Below the pieces are notes generated by a model, which was not told the origin of the DNA, did no database searches, and saw only the letters and a list, made by a program, of their open reading frames with translations. Below, in pieces: positions 1-14,000 of a DNA stretch of 64,000 nt. Every line of letters starts with the position of its first letter. The stretch's first letter is position 1. The translations under genes were made by a program, and so were the position numbers. The stretch is from Pelecanus crispus. Lineage: Eukaryota > Chordata > Aves > Pelecaniformes > Pelecanidae. The stretch lies in NCBI RefSeq assembly GCF_030463565.1, contig NC_134662.1:1426001-1490000 (forward strand), read 5' to 3'.

Positions 1-2401
1 GGGAACGATTATTGAAGTGATTCACTGACATGACCATTATGGGCTCTCGCCAGATGCACAATCTTATTAAATATGATTTTCCCATATAAGGTGGTTGCAG
101 CCTGAAAAGCAGCAGCAGGAATTCCAGTGCTCGCTTTCTTCATGAACGTGTCTTTCAATTGCAGCCGGTCGAGTCCAGAAATAGGTCTGCCACGGCTGTG
201 CAATACCCTTACAAAAGCTCGGAGAGCCCTTCTCATCGCACGCTGCTTACATCTTTGTCACATTTGATTGTTCCCGTCCATCTTCTCAGGCTGCCAAGCG
301 TATTCCTGTAGACCAGGATTAATCTGTAGAGGCCTGGCAGGTGCCTCGCTCCTGACATGGATGCGGTACCCGTGTGCTCTCTGGGACCTTACCGGCATGA
401 GATCGGTTCCCATCTGTGCGTATGGGAACTGCAGACGTTACGTGGGTATAATAAACTTGCGGCTCGCCAGTCAGAAAATGTTGCACCTTTTGCACCACAC
501 TGGGGGATGTCAGAAGCAGCGTTGGAGGGGGAAATGTTTGGTAGCTCCCAGTGCAAGGAGGGTTTGGCTGTGTTTAGGTGGGAGCGACCTTCAGCAGGCT
601 GGTTCACATGCTCCACTCCCACCAGCAGCGCCGGGACAGAGCTGCTGCTCGTGTCGCTTGCAGGACATGCTCCCTCTTGCAGCCTGGCTGTGGGAACACA
701 GGAGCCAAAGTGGGTCTTGCCCTCCCCGGATGGTCTGATCCCATGGGTGCGCCTTCCCTGATCCCCCCCGGAGCCTGTGGTGCTGGGGGAGCTGGCAGGA
801 GCAGCAGATATCAGAGCAGGCTGCCACTTCTGAGGCACGCTCTCTAGACCCTGGAAAGTTTAAAGTGGAGGCCTGGGCACCTCCTTTTCTCAAAGATGCT
901 TGTGTGGGGAGAGGGGTGACTGTGTATGTTTGAACTCAGAATAGCAGAAGGCCTAGGTGGGGTTTTTTGTTTCCTATTAAGTCTTTCCAGGCCTCTAACC
1001 AAAATTTCTGATAGTCCCCTTTAAATTTAATTTGTTTAATAACCCAGTTGACAGTGTCGCCTTCCTTCAGCTATCCCCCGAGCTGTTGCCTTCTAGGCCT
1101 GCAAGCTGGGTCGCCTTGTGAATGTGCCCATGAACAGAATTTCTTAGTCACGTTGGACTGGATGTCTGTGATCACATCCGTGGGGCCGGGCAGAAGCTAT
1201 TTTTAAAGCATTATGCAGATGCAAAGCCCTAGTTGTTTGGTGTGGATTCCCAATGAGTAGCTATTTTTGGGGCAATACCTCCGTGTGGTATTTTGCCATT
1301 TCTAAATCCATCTGTGGCTGGTGCAGACACTCAAAGGAGCAAAATACTGTTGTTTCCTGTAAGTCTTCAGCAAAGCAGAACTCCTGCCACAAGCACCCTC
1401 GCTGCGTTTGCTGCCCAGTGATGGTGCACCGCTCCACGTTTGTCCCACAAACAAGCGCAGCTGCTTGCATTTTCCTCTAACGGGAAGGATGCTGTGAGGA
1501 AAACGCGTGCCGTGCCCTGCTGAGCCCCTGCCTGCCCGGGGCTGCCCATCCGTTCTGCTGCATGAGTGCACTCACGGCAATGAAACGACAGGAGCGCAGC
1601 AGAAAGGTAAATCAAGGCACTGGAAACAAAAGGCCATTTAATGCTGGAAGGAAACAACAAAAATGCAAGAAAGAAGAGGGTCATGTAGAAAAAACAAACT
1701 GGTGGCCTGTGTGAAGTGAGTTTTGCCTTGATCCTTCTCAGTGCTGACCTTCTCAGCAGAGCAGCCTGGCGTTGCTCACCTGCCTGCCTGGGGAGCTGTG
1801 TGCCAAAAGGAGAAGCATCTGCTGGCTTTCCCAGGCTCTCCACCTCCTCTCTGGATAACTAGCAGACTGAGTCCCTGGAAGCCTGGCCTTTCCAAGCAGC
1901 CCTAAAAGAGCCAATGATAGCAAGGTAACGTTGGGGTTTTTCCTTCTTTAGGTAGGTCTTAGAAATACTCTGTTCCTAAGCAGCTTGGCACTTGTTTGTT
2001 TGAGTTTTTCAGTGTTGCCAGTAGCTGAGTTAACCTCAGGACTTTCTGGGGAACATTTTCTGTAATTAAAAAGCTAAAAGTGAACGGAGCAGCTTTTCTG
2101 TCACTTCGTCTCTTCTCACCCACATATTAAGCAGAAAATGCTGTCAACCCCTAATTAAGTGTCGTCTTCTTCCATCATGTGCTCTTGTGGCTTCCCCAGC
2201 TTACGTGTGGGTTTTTGCACTGGCTTGCGGTGAATAACCCAGGCTGAGTCAGAGTACATGCTGTGGCGGTGAGGAAATCTGGAGGCTTCAACGTGTTCGG
2301 TTGCCCCGGTGTTCACGGCCTGTCCGATGCCGCTGGTCACTGCTAACCGTGGCTTGTTTCGTCATCTCGCAGTGCTGAGGAGAGGCTGTGAGGCTTTCAC
2401 C

Positions 2402-2615
2402 GTATGAGTTAGTCCCTTTGCTTCTCTTCCAGCTTTCTTTGAATACAGCATGCCCACCGCTTTCCCTAATTCTGTTTAAAAAATACAAATGCGTACAACT
2501 AGAGTTGTTAGTATGAGTTAGCCCCTTTGCTTCTCTTCCAGCTTTCTTTGAATGCAGCAAACCCACCAGGTTCCCTAATTCTGTTTAAAAAATACAAATG
2601 CGTACAACCAGAGAG
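2402..2615. repeat. 109-bp direct tandem duplication
   Basis: Two copies start at 2402 and 2511, each beginning gtatgagttag and continuing through cttctcttccagctttcttt to an aaaaaatacaaatgcgtaca end. They differ at a modest number of sites. No coding potential is seen. Confidence 0.9.
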
Positions 2616-5600
2616 TCTGTGTCTAATATGAAGGGTTCTCTTAAATATTTACTCTAATACAGAAACAGGCTGGAATAGTTGATATTTGAAGAATGGTGGC
2701 ATTATTTTATAGCATGGAGATTGCATATTCTGTACAGTTGCATCTCTGGCAAATGACTGTTACTAGAGCTGTCCTGCTGGATAATTGCACGGCTTCGCAG
2801 CCGTTAGATCTGGAGTTGTGGAAAACAAACCTTGCAACATCCAATCACTGCCTGTATGGTTTGCGTTCAGCGTCAGGAGTGTCAAACGCTTTCCAGACTC
2901 ATCAAGGGGGCACAGTCCTCATCTCCTCTGTAATTAGCAGAATCTGCATGTTCTCTTTACAGAATTTGCTATTGGAGAGGGTGGGGAAGACTTCCTGGGA
3001 GAAAAGAGAAGTTGGAAACGGGCCGTTTGCTTCGCTGGTGTCTTCACTGTGGCAGACCTGCCTGTTGCATGAGTAGCATTTGGAAAGGAAGGGCCTGTGC
3101 TCCTGTAGCACACCTGCAGCTGCTCTGCTGCACGAGGCGCTGGTCGATCCCGCAAAGGAAACTGGGTCACAGCCCGGGGTTTGTCACAAGACCAACCTGG
3201 GCAAATACGTTGCCGTTTCTGAAAGGGCCTGGAGATTAGCTGAGCATGGGAACACCACATGCAACAAGCTCGTGTCTTTGTTCTGTGTGAAATAGCTCAA
3301 ATCTCCTGAATTTGGAGGAATTAACAGATTATAAGATGAGGGCAGCTTTGCCTTGTTTGCAGTCATTAAAACGTAGCAGTGCGCTGTTGGGACAGTGCTG
3401 TTAGTGACGTGCGCTGTTGGGGAGCCTGGTACTGGTCAAACTCCAAGTAGCTCAAACGCTGCTTTTGACTTTACTGCATAACATTAAATCTCTCCCAGCC
3501 GTGCAGGGGAATGATGTTTAATTCAGCTTCTGCCTTGTGCCCCAGCTGCCACTGTTAAGACTTTACTGCTTCTGTGTTCTGGATTTGCAGTGGTCCCATT
3601 GGTGCCTGTGGTAGCTGTTGCTGAGCGATGCTCTCACATGGGGCTCGGTGGCTCCTGCAAAATTAGTTCTCTGTGCTTTGAGGGTCCATGTAGCCAGAGT
3701 AGCTGTTAACTCTTCACTGAAACTTGGCGAGACTTTCTCTGATGAAGCTCTGTCAAACTACTGACTCTTCAAATTCTCTGTGTTCCTGTACCATGGTAGA
3801 CGCCTCCTAATTTTGTCTCCAGAAGATCTGGGAGCTCTTCAACCTCAACCAGCACTGAGCTTGTGGAGGAAAGGCAGCTCATCAGCAGAGGAAGGGGAGT
3901 GCTGGGCTGGGAGCCAGTTGGGTCCCTACTCTTTCACTGAATTTAGTAATTCAGAGTGATTCCACAGCTGTTTCATGTTTTTTCTGTAGGAAGCAGAGCG
4001 ACCTGCTGCTTTTGAGACCACGTAGCTGGGCTCATGCAGTGGTTTGGCAGGGCTGGTGTTGGAAGCCTGTCCTTAATGTAACTCCAACTCTGGACACATT
4101 GGGATGCTGCCCTTCCAAATGAGTGTCTTGAATGTGTCAGACCATGCTAGTGACCACGTTATGATTCTGCAAGAGTAGAATTAGTCAAGATTATTTTGCC
4201 CTTTCATTTGCTGCCTGGCAAGATGATGTTTAAATTGCCAGTTATACTTTTCTTCCCCTTGGAGTTTGCCATTCTCAGTTGCTGCTTTATATTCTGACAC
4301 CCCAAGTAAGTTAAGGTCCAGATTGCCAGTGGCTGAGACGGCCACTGAGACCAGTGAAGTGCAGCCTGATGGAGGTGAGGACTGGTAGGAAAAACGCTGA
4401 GGACTGACACAAAAAACCGCACATAATCTCCCTTAAAAGAGCATCACTTGCAAAGTCTCTTGTGAGTTCAAGCTTGATGCACAAACTTACTTTCTGCCTC
4501 CTTGGTTAAGGCTGGGCACACTCCACCTGCGTGTGTGCCACCTGAGCAGACGCTGTCTTGCTCAGCCCCACGTGGGGCAGGAAGGATGGGGAGGAATGAG
4601 GTAGGTAGAATAAAAGCCATGCTACCTTATATTTAAAGCAGGAGTGATGTAGGTCATCTTAACCTGCTCTCCCTCCATCCTGCGGGAGGGGAGAGAGTCC
4701 CAGCCACGTGCGCTGCAGGGCAAGAGTGAGGTGGGACAACCTTCGCTTTGCTGCTTTCTACCTTTGGAGCATTTTGTGATCTTTGCAGGCTTTTCTACTA
4801 GTTCATTACCTACAAAAAAAAACCCCAAAACAACCAACCCAAAAAACCCAACAACTCTCCAACAGTAGAGCAGAATAGTGTTCTTTCTGTGCATGAAATG
4901 AATGGCTTCAAGGTGTTCCCAATTATTTTTTAAGGTGGAATTCCTGATTTGTGGGTGGAACTGATTTTGTTTAAAGGGCAAGTTAACAGCATCCTCCTGA
5001 GCTCTTGGATATTTACTTGGGTTTTCTTCAGTTGAAATTGGGCAGCAGCGCAGTTACCGTACTGCTTCAGTTATTGTGTGAATACCTGCATAAACACTTT
5101 TCTAATGCTAGTCCTTTTGGCCCTCCAGTGATCAGACTTTGGTTCAGAAGGGCTGCGTATGGATTCTCATTTTGCATTCAGGGCTGTACGAGCTCAGGTA
5201 ATTAAGGCCACTTTTCTCCAATCTGAGCAACTTGAGTGTTGGGAGCAGTTTTGGTTGGCATGTCAATACAGCTCACAAAGGGTTTGGGGCACTTGAGAAA
5301 TATTTTTATGTAATTGGCGAGTTTTGAGAGATTTTGTGAAATCTTTCCAAAGCTCAAGACTCACCTCTGAAGTACTGCAAGGTTCACGGCAGTCCGCTGT
5401 ACCTTAAAACGGACAATCTTCTCAATGCGCACATCAGCAATGGAAACACCGACACACCGACACCGACGGTGTGTACCGCTCGCTTGCTGTGTTGACGCAG
5501 TCAATAAGATCTTGGGGTTTACAACAGCTGAGATGAGACACGGCTGGCTTTTCTGTTCTTGCAGCCTGCTTGGTTTCGTTACTGCTTTGTCCAAAGTGGG

Positions 5601-7939
5601 TCAGCTTCTGGCACCCAGAAGCTAGCAGCCCAACCTTGGCGAAGTGTCGTCTCTGATGTCCATTGATTTTGCTCAAGCTCCTGAAGAGCTACAGGATTGA
5701 AGAAAAACCTTCAGGCTTGGCATAAGGCCTAGAAACACAGGTTTCCATTTTCCAAAGTAAAATGGGATCTGGAGTCTCCCATTGCCACCGGTCAGGTGGC
5801 CTGGTTTCTTCCTGCAGGATGCCCGGCCCTCTTCTGAGCGTAGAGTTGGGAACTGAAGTTCACACTGGCTTTGCGACACTGATGGCGTTTACCCTGCTAG
5901 TTAATGGGTGGAGAGGGAAGACTAATGCAAGGCAGAAGCGATGGTACTTTGCTAACTGCTCTAAAAAGACGGGGAAAATTTGCTCAGGTCTTAACGCTTG
6001 CTTGTCGTGTTTGGCGCTTTCCATGACCTGGGCAGTAGCACAAGCAAAATATTACCAAAGCCTCTAGTGTGGGCAGGATACAGCAGCTGATGACAAAGAT
6101 GCTGCAGTAGTTTTCTTTCTATAGTATCTCTGCACATCTGATGGACCAAATTTTGTGGATTTTTCAAGGCAAAATTGTCCATTACTGCATTTTTCAAAGG
6201 GAGGCAGCTGGCTAAAATAATCATCTGGCTGAGTGCTCCTTCCCTGAATGTGTGCCTGATGGCACTTCACATAGTCAGTCACTCCATTTAGATGCTGATG
6301 TGAAACTTGGTTCTCTCTCCGATTTCTTGATTTCGCAGTTTCTGTCCATGCAGCCAGTTCTGCAGCGCGTGCATCCCCACGCCAAGAGGAAGGGGTGATG
6401 CGATCAGAAGTCCTACGCGCTGCCGAGAGGGCAGATGTAATACCTGAAACCGCTTGTCTTCTCTTTAAATGTCACTTTTAAATGGGTGTCATCTTTAAAA
6501 TGGCAGTTTTCCTTTCTGTATGTATTCGGTGCTGCTCTCACCATCTGTCTGGATGCGTGTTGATGGGGGCAGCGTACAAAACGGCATAGAATTTGCTGGC
6601 AGAAATGCAAACTATAGAGATGTAAAATAGTCCCTAACTTCAAAGCTGGAACAAAGACAGCAGAAAATTATACCGTCTTGAAGCTGTACTTGTCAACGTT
6701 AAATGACATGCTCTTCAGTTACAGGGCAAACACTTGCCTAGGTGGAATCCAGAAATAAGGCAAAGTTTTGCAGTTTGGCCTAACAGGTGGTGATTATTTG
6801 TGGGTTTAAATAGCACATGTTATGGGGATAATTTTTGTGTTGGTAAGGACTGTTTGTTCAGTAATCAGAACTGAAATCTGGAAGGCTAACAATTGCCTTT
6901 GCTTAATTTACTACTTTTTTTCCCAGTAATGCTAACTTATGTTACACGATAATTAAGTGTTTCCAGGGGGTGCATATTGTGCTGCATTTTGTAGCTTTTG
7001 ATACGCATACTGTTTTTTTTTTAATTCCAGGATACTTCCTCTCAAACCGGCATCTCTTCAGGCTTAAATTAATTTTGATGGAAGAGAAGTGATGACATAG
7101 TGTTTCTCCACCTTAGTCTCAGAGGGTTGGATGTTTGTTTTCATTTCGGTGTTAAGTAGGAGTCACTGGTGGATTAACTATCTAGGACGCTCTTTTGAGA
7201 AAGAGGCTTCTAGACTGGTAATGCCAGAAAATGCTTATTAAAGAAATTGAGAAACTGAAGGAGTGAACATCCTGAAACTACTAATTGCTTCTGCGGCTTG
7301 TTCGCGGACCGGCCCCATGCGTTTCCTGTGTATAATGGCAGTCTTTGCTGCAGCTCCCTTGCAGGGAGCCTCGGAGTCCTGATAAATGTGGGTCTATCTT
7401 TAAAACAAAGCAAAAAGGACTGTGTGCTTTGTCAGACAAGACAGTGATATTTCAGTTAAAGACAGCAATTGCCTTACCTGTCTCACTTTGGTGTAATAAA
7501 CCGGGTTGCCCATCATATACCAGATGCAGAGCTGGCCAGTATAGGATGGTATTAAATTGAAGACCATCCCAAGATGAAATGCTGGTAGTGGACTGCTGGT
7601 CCGGACTCTGTCAGCTGCAAAGAATGTGGCAATTTGGGAGGAACTCCATTTAATACATGCAGGCTCTGGTTTTGTATTGGTACGATGGCAATGCATGAGC
7701 TTCCATGAGGTACTAAGATTTAAGGTTTATAACTGATCTTGGAGAGATGCTATGGCTTCCCAAACTCCCAGGTTTTAAAACACAGAGATTGGTTTTATTT
7801 TGAATCTTTTTTTCTAAACTGAAAAGCAGGAGTGCAAGAAGGCTGGAAGTGACCAGCATGAAGAGCAAACTGTAACCTAGAGGCATGAGGTGGGTTTTTA
7901 CAGTATCTGAAGAAATGACATGTAAATGCAAGTTTTCCT

Positions 7940-8002
7940 GTGAGGTGGGATGAAAAACAACTTAATCTGTAAGGGTGAGGTGGGGTGAAAAATGACTTAA
8001 TC
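7940..8002. repeat. 35-bp tandem duplication
   Basis: The unit gtgaggtgggatgaaaaa followed by cttaatc occurs at 7940 and again at 7975 with small differences (gtgaggtggggtgaaaaa). Confidence 0.8.
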
Positions 8003-11000
8003 CAATGCCTGTGGGAGGGATAAGATGTGCCTGAGTGGCAGCTGTTCATCTAAAGGAAAAAGGAATATATTACAGGCAGAAGTGGCAAGTGCTGCCTGTT
8101 ACTTAATGGTTTTCTATTAGAGCTCCTGCTCTTGGTTGCTTTGACTTGCCAAGATAATGGTCTCCAAAAGTCCTTTGCCTTATGGCTGGCCGTTAAGTTC
8201 TGGCAAAACCGACGCGACCGTTTCGGTGAAGAGGAAGCCAAGAAGTATTGCCCCATCCAGAACTTCAGAGCTTGGTCAGGTCCATCCTTAAATGGTGTTG
8301 CAGTATCTGCAGGATGGTTGTACTTCATCAGATCTGCCTTTTCTCTTCCCCTGGAAAGCCATCGGCACCTGACTTTCTAAGCCTTTTCTAACTTCCATTT
8401 TCTGTGCTTTGTAAAAATAACTCGCCTGTTAAAATCTCCCTGGGCTCACCGGTGAGGCTGGAGGAGTCCTGCTGCTCAGTGGGTGCGGATCGATAGGCTT
8501 GAGCCATCTGGCCTGGAAGAAGATTAATGGGTTGGGAGCCAGGAAATGCAGAGTTTAAGCCATGGGACTTCCCATGTCAGCCCTGTGTATCTTACATTGC
8601 CCATCGAGAGCTGTTAGGTCGCTGTTGGCCAGCATTACTGTACACCTCTGCGTCTCTTCCTCCTGCCCCACAACACCCACCACCATCACAAAACAGAGCT
8701 GGCAGCTCCCAGCTGAGTTGGGAGGGGAAACCTGAGTGAGAGGCTGGGTGGTCTTCCTGGAGATGCTTTTCAGAGTGAACGCGTGATGTGTGCATGCCGG
8801 GCTGTGGTTTCTGTTTCTCTCCAAAAGCAGGAGCAGATTGTGCTGTCCCCCGCTCCTTTGCAAGTCAGTGGCAGTGTGTGTTTGGCTGATCCAGCCTTGC
8901 AGTGTTTATGGTTCAGGGAAACTTCTTCATTTCTGGTTTTATTAAAGTCTTGGCAAAGACTATTAAAGATCCTGTGAGATTCTTCTGTGTAGTTCAGAAA
9001 TGCTAGTCTGAAGTTCACTCGATGCTGCTGTCTTGAATTACTTTATTCTATACCTGTTCTTCATAGGGCATCCCCAGTTTTTCCTTGTATCGGGCAGATG
9101 TTGAATAAAGCCCTGAGAAGGGCTCAGGAGTTAACTTGTTCCTGGTTCAGGACTCTGGTTCAGGACCTGTGTGACCAGAAGTTGTTCCCAGCTGCACCTC
9201 TAGCTTACGCAGTTATATCAATGCATGCGTATGAGCCATGTGGCCAGCCGGACCAGGCTCTTCCCGAGATGCTCACTTGTCTTTGCAGCCTGATGTTCTT
9301 CAGTTGTAGCTTTCTGTGTTTAATGAATGCCTTTCATTAAAGCAGGGCTGGTCTGAAACCCACAGCCCAAGAGCTGGGGGCTCTGGAAAGCTGGGAAAAG
9401 AGCTGCCCCAGCTGGCTGTGGTTCGGCTCCATGCTAACTTTGTTTTCTTTCACCTGGTAACAGTCTGCTGTCAAACACATCCTAGAAACCACAAAATCAC
9501 CTTAGAAAGACCTTGACCACTCCTATATCCCGTGCAGGTGGTGTAAGTGCAGGGTACAAAGGGTAAGCACAGCACTTGCCCGGTACGCAGCTTGGCAATG
9601 ACCGTGGTCTCCGTTCTTCTGAATCCCAAACAGTGCTGCTGCTTGCAGAGGGGCTTGTGGCTCAACTGGGTGTGAATGTGCGGAAATCTGAAGTGTCCTC
9701 AGCACCTGGGGTGCGTTCGGGAGTTTGGTGATAACTGGTGCCTCAGTTCTGCCTGCACAGCACTTTGGGAGCCTGAGTGCTCTTTTGGATTTTGCTCTTT
9801 GTTCTTTTGCGTCTTTAGTTTGGACACGTACCTGTACAGAGTCTGGAGCAGAGCTTGTTCCCAGATGAGTAAATAAATGGACATAGCTGCACTTGGTTAA
9901 ATAGAAGTAATAAATGCCTGGCTCAGCCTCCAAGTGACGATCCTCCAGGCTGGGCTGGAGAAGCTGCTTTACTGACCTACCTTTTGAGCAAGCTGCAGAT
10001 CTGTGCCAGCAGCCTGTCCTTCAGCTTGTGGTTACCTGCACTGGAGGAGGCTTTCTGTGATCGTCACTGCAGTGCAGCTGAAACATCCTTGTAGCCCAGT
10101 GCGGTTCTCTCTTCCTGCCATCTATCCGTGTCTCCCCTGTTTGTATTTACTACTAAGAACTCTAGAAGTGTTTTTAAAAATTTAATCATTTTTTTAGGTA
10201 ACTTATTTTCAGCTGATAGCTGAGTCACTAGCTGCCATGCTACAACCAGGATCCCAGGGAGAGAAGAGACTACTTGCTGAAACTGAGTTACGATTTTTGG
10301 CAGCACACTTCATCTTAGAGCTTGTTCTGCTGTGGCTTGTTTTGTTCCATCTGTTCAGGTGCCTTTGTTAGAGCAGAGCAGGAGCACCCAACCGAAACAG
10401 TCTAATCACAGAGCAGAAGTGGCCTTAACAAGGCTGGTGGGTAAAGAACCTGGTGGTGAGCAATAATTTAAATTTATTCTTAACCTACAGCCCCCCATGC
10501 CTTGCGGCAGGAGCTTTTGCCCTCGAGGTTTTCCTCAGTCTCACAACACAGGTACGCGGTCTGTCTAGAGCGGCTGCTGCTGCGGGGGACGTTTGCTCAC
10601 AGAGCCCTGATGGAGGAGAGGAGGACTGGAGGCTTGGTGCCCCTCCTGGGTACCAGCCCCCTCGATCGCGGGGAGAGAGGAGGTGTTGGCACATCCAGGG
10701 AGGGATAAGATCCACCTGGAGGAAAGGATTTGCAGTAGCTGGGATGGATTAAGCAGAGTTTGCTCCTAAAGAGCTGGCTAGCCCTCACTGTGGCTTGCCC
10801 TAGGGTTTGGATGGGTTGTGCAAGATCTGTGTTGCCTGTGCAGGAAGAGGGTGCAGGCAGCGCGGGTGGCAAGGCGCTGTGATGAGGGCAGAGGACACAC
10901 TGATGGGAAGCAGCAAAACGCCAGCCAGACCTGGCCTTCTGCCACATGTGAGTTGGGGTGGTTAATTTTGAATGAGCCCAAGAAATCACTGATAGCTTGG

Positions 11001-14000
11001 TGCCTAACAAGCTCAGATGAGATATGCATGCAGCTGGAGAGCTTGAATTTCTAGTTGTTACAGCAGCAAAAGCTTAGATTTATTTAGAAGCAGATCTCTC
11101 GAACAACGATGTATCACTGGTCCGCTTTTCCTGTCGTGTCTTTTTAACTGCATGTTTTTAGTGTGACCTGGTCAACGTGAAGACTACGTCTGAATTGCAT
11201 AGAGGGCGTGCTCTTCGAGGGGCTGTATCACAAACCCATGCTCTAAAAACAGGTCCAGAAATTCAACCTGATGCTTTTACCTTGACATCTGTTTTTGAAA
11301 CAGGTAGAAGTTAGAGATGTCCCCCACCTCCTCTCCCGCCCAGACCTTGTCCTCAGCATTGTGATGCAAATCTGTATGTACTTGTGCATGTTGCAGTGCT
11401 GTCCACAGCACCCATGGCAACCTGGAAGTGTTTCGTGAAGGTGAGTTTACTCAACCTGATGTGAACAGCCTAGCTTTATACCCAGTGACACATGTTGTAC
11501 ATGACCCCCTTCTGAAATCCCCTTTCAGGTCTTCAGTGTTTGAACACTCCTGGAAAATCTGTCAAGTGACATTAGCAAGAGCGGAATTAAATCTTAGAGG
11601 ATTTAGCCGAGCAGCTTTGGCTACGGAGTAAATCAGGAAATACCCCACTCATTAAACATTCAGGTGCATCTTCAGGATGACTTGTGAAGGGTGGCCTGCA
11701 GACAAAACAACTGTTTTCCCTTTGGAGTTTGCTGTCGGTTGGGATGCTGAGCTCCCACAGGCTTAAAGTTGTGCTTTCTGTGGTAACTTCTGTATATCCT
11801 GGTGTTGTGGTAGGTGGTTATTGTGAAACTTCAGCTAGGTTTCTTTACCTGCTGTGACTGTAGTAACTGGACTTCAACATATCTTTTAGAAGGCCAGAAA
11901 ATGGAAAACTTGGAGTCGGATAACTTTCTTGAGTTGTATTCTTCTATTTCAATGTAATTTAGTCTGAGAGTAATTCTTGATGGTGAATGAGCAAGGGGAG
12001 TAAGCTCTCCGTCAAGTAGCATCTATAGGAAGATACTTTTAAATGGTGGAAGAGATAAACAATCTGGCCCATCCCTCCTGGATCAGAGGTGCCGACTTTG
12101 TTTAGCTGCAGAACCCTCTGTGAGAAAGGGCTGAGAGGTAAAATAGCGGGGATAGTTTGGCACTGTCTCCTACAGCTTGCAATCCAGCACTCTTTGTATC
12201 TGCTATGCTGCTCCTACAAGCAGCTTGAATGATTTTTTTGACTTGCCAGTGCTCTCCCAAGACAGGTTGAGGTCCTTCGGAGGGATACCCAGAGAAGCAG
12301 TATTGCAAAGGGAACAAAGCTGACGTTGTGCCAAGGCATCCTCCTGCTCTGTAGTTAAAGGGGTTTTGCCTGCTCAGTGACAATATCCTGTGATATTTAT
12401 GAGCTTAAGAAGTTTTGGGATTGGCTACAGTGAAATGGCTTTTTCCAGCCACCGATTCCTTGTCCTGGGACAAGGAATGTGCCAGGACCAGCCTTGCAGG
12501 TATCCTCGCAGAGATGGCGAGTTGCAAAGGGAGCTCGTGAAGGTTGGATGGTGGCAAAGAGCCTCCAGCAGCGCTAATCCCTGCCTGGCCGGGGGGTGCT
12601 GGGGTCTGACGTTAAGCCTTGCGCGGCTAAAGCACTGAGCCATGCCACACTGCAAACCCGGTGTGTTTGGGGCAAAATAACTGCTCTGGCAAGCAGTGTG
12701 TAACCTCGGATTAGTCAGCTCGCGCTTCTCCCCCTTTATTAGTGGCACTTGGAGGGTTAGTGGCATAATGGGGGATGCAGCTGAGAATCCTTCCCCTGCA
12801 CAGAGGTAGGACACTGCATGTGTTAAAAGTGCTGAAGCCTGTTTCTAGGCAGGAGCCTGCAGGCAGGGAGATGGCGATGCTCAGAAAACAAAGGAGGGAA
12901 GTGAATTCTGGACCCAGCTTTCGCAAACCTGTCGTGTCCTTCTCTGACCGGGGGTTGGAAAATGGCTCTCTGGGGCCTTTTGGCAGCTGAAAACTCCATC
13001 TGAACACACAAGAAGAGTCCCAGGGGCTGCCTGGGGTCATGTGCTACGTTCAGGTCCCCAATGTTTTTTCCAAAGCGACTAGAAAGGCAACAGGTTCTCC
13101 GTCGTCTTGCTGCTGAACTACAGTTCTCCCGGCAGCCAGGAGATGCTCCAGTGAGCACTGTCGGTGGGTTGGGACCCTCTAGTAGGGGATGCGAAGCTTA
13201 TCCTACCCCTGAGCAAAGGTAAGGGGGCAACTGGATGTTGCTCTAGCTCTTCTGGATGATTGTGAGGAACGTGACTTCAAAGCCCTTCCGCCATTTAGGG
13301 CCCCAGTCTAAATTGGCGTCGTGGTTTTAATGTGGTGCCACTGTGCCTGGATGTTGTCACAGGCGCGGAGAGCTGGCCCTGTCCTGGAGAGGTTACGCTT
13401 CCTGCTGCGATGTTTGCTGCCTCTAATTAATCCTCATCAAGCTTTGCTGTGAATTCTGGTAGGCAGATTTGGACTTGTAGGTTGTAATAAGGAGAGAAGC
13501 CAGAGGCTAGGAGGAGGCTGGCACCCCTAATGCTGCTGTCAGGGTCCCTGACCTTGGGACCATCTCACCTTTCTGCCTCCGCTGCCCACGCGGGCCGCGG
13601 GGATAGCGCTCGGCCGCTCTGGACGTGCTGGGGAGCGTGCGTTGTTCCGCTCCGCAATCCTCCTGTGACCGGCGGCGTGGAAGGGAGCAGGAACACTGTG
13701 TTCAGATAAGACTGCACCTTTCCCATCTAGCAGATGTTCGCCTGAACATCCCACTGGATTGCATAATTACAGAGTTGAACGTGGAGCCGAATGGCTGCAG
13801 CCTTTTCCGCTGCTGGGTGTCAGCTATTGTGTGCTCCTCTTGATGAGATTTTTGTTTTGCTTTTTTTGTCAGCTGTGTCACACAGTTCAGGCTAGGCGCT
13901 CCGAAATTGTCCTTCTTTCTACACGCAGCTGATCTGAGACAAGAAAACAAATCAGTTCTTTTTAAATTTCATTTCCCCGGTCTTGTCCTGCTCATTCCCC

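Noticed and set aside
9-236. 75-codon minus-strand frame at the left edge
   Set aside because: The sequence looks moderately protein-like, but no family is recognised and no splice partner or start context supports it.
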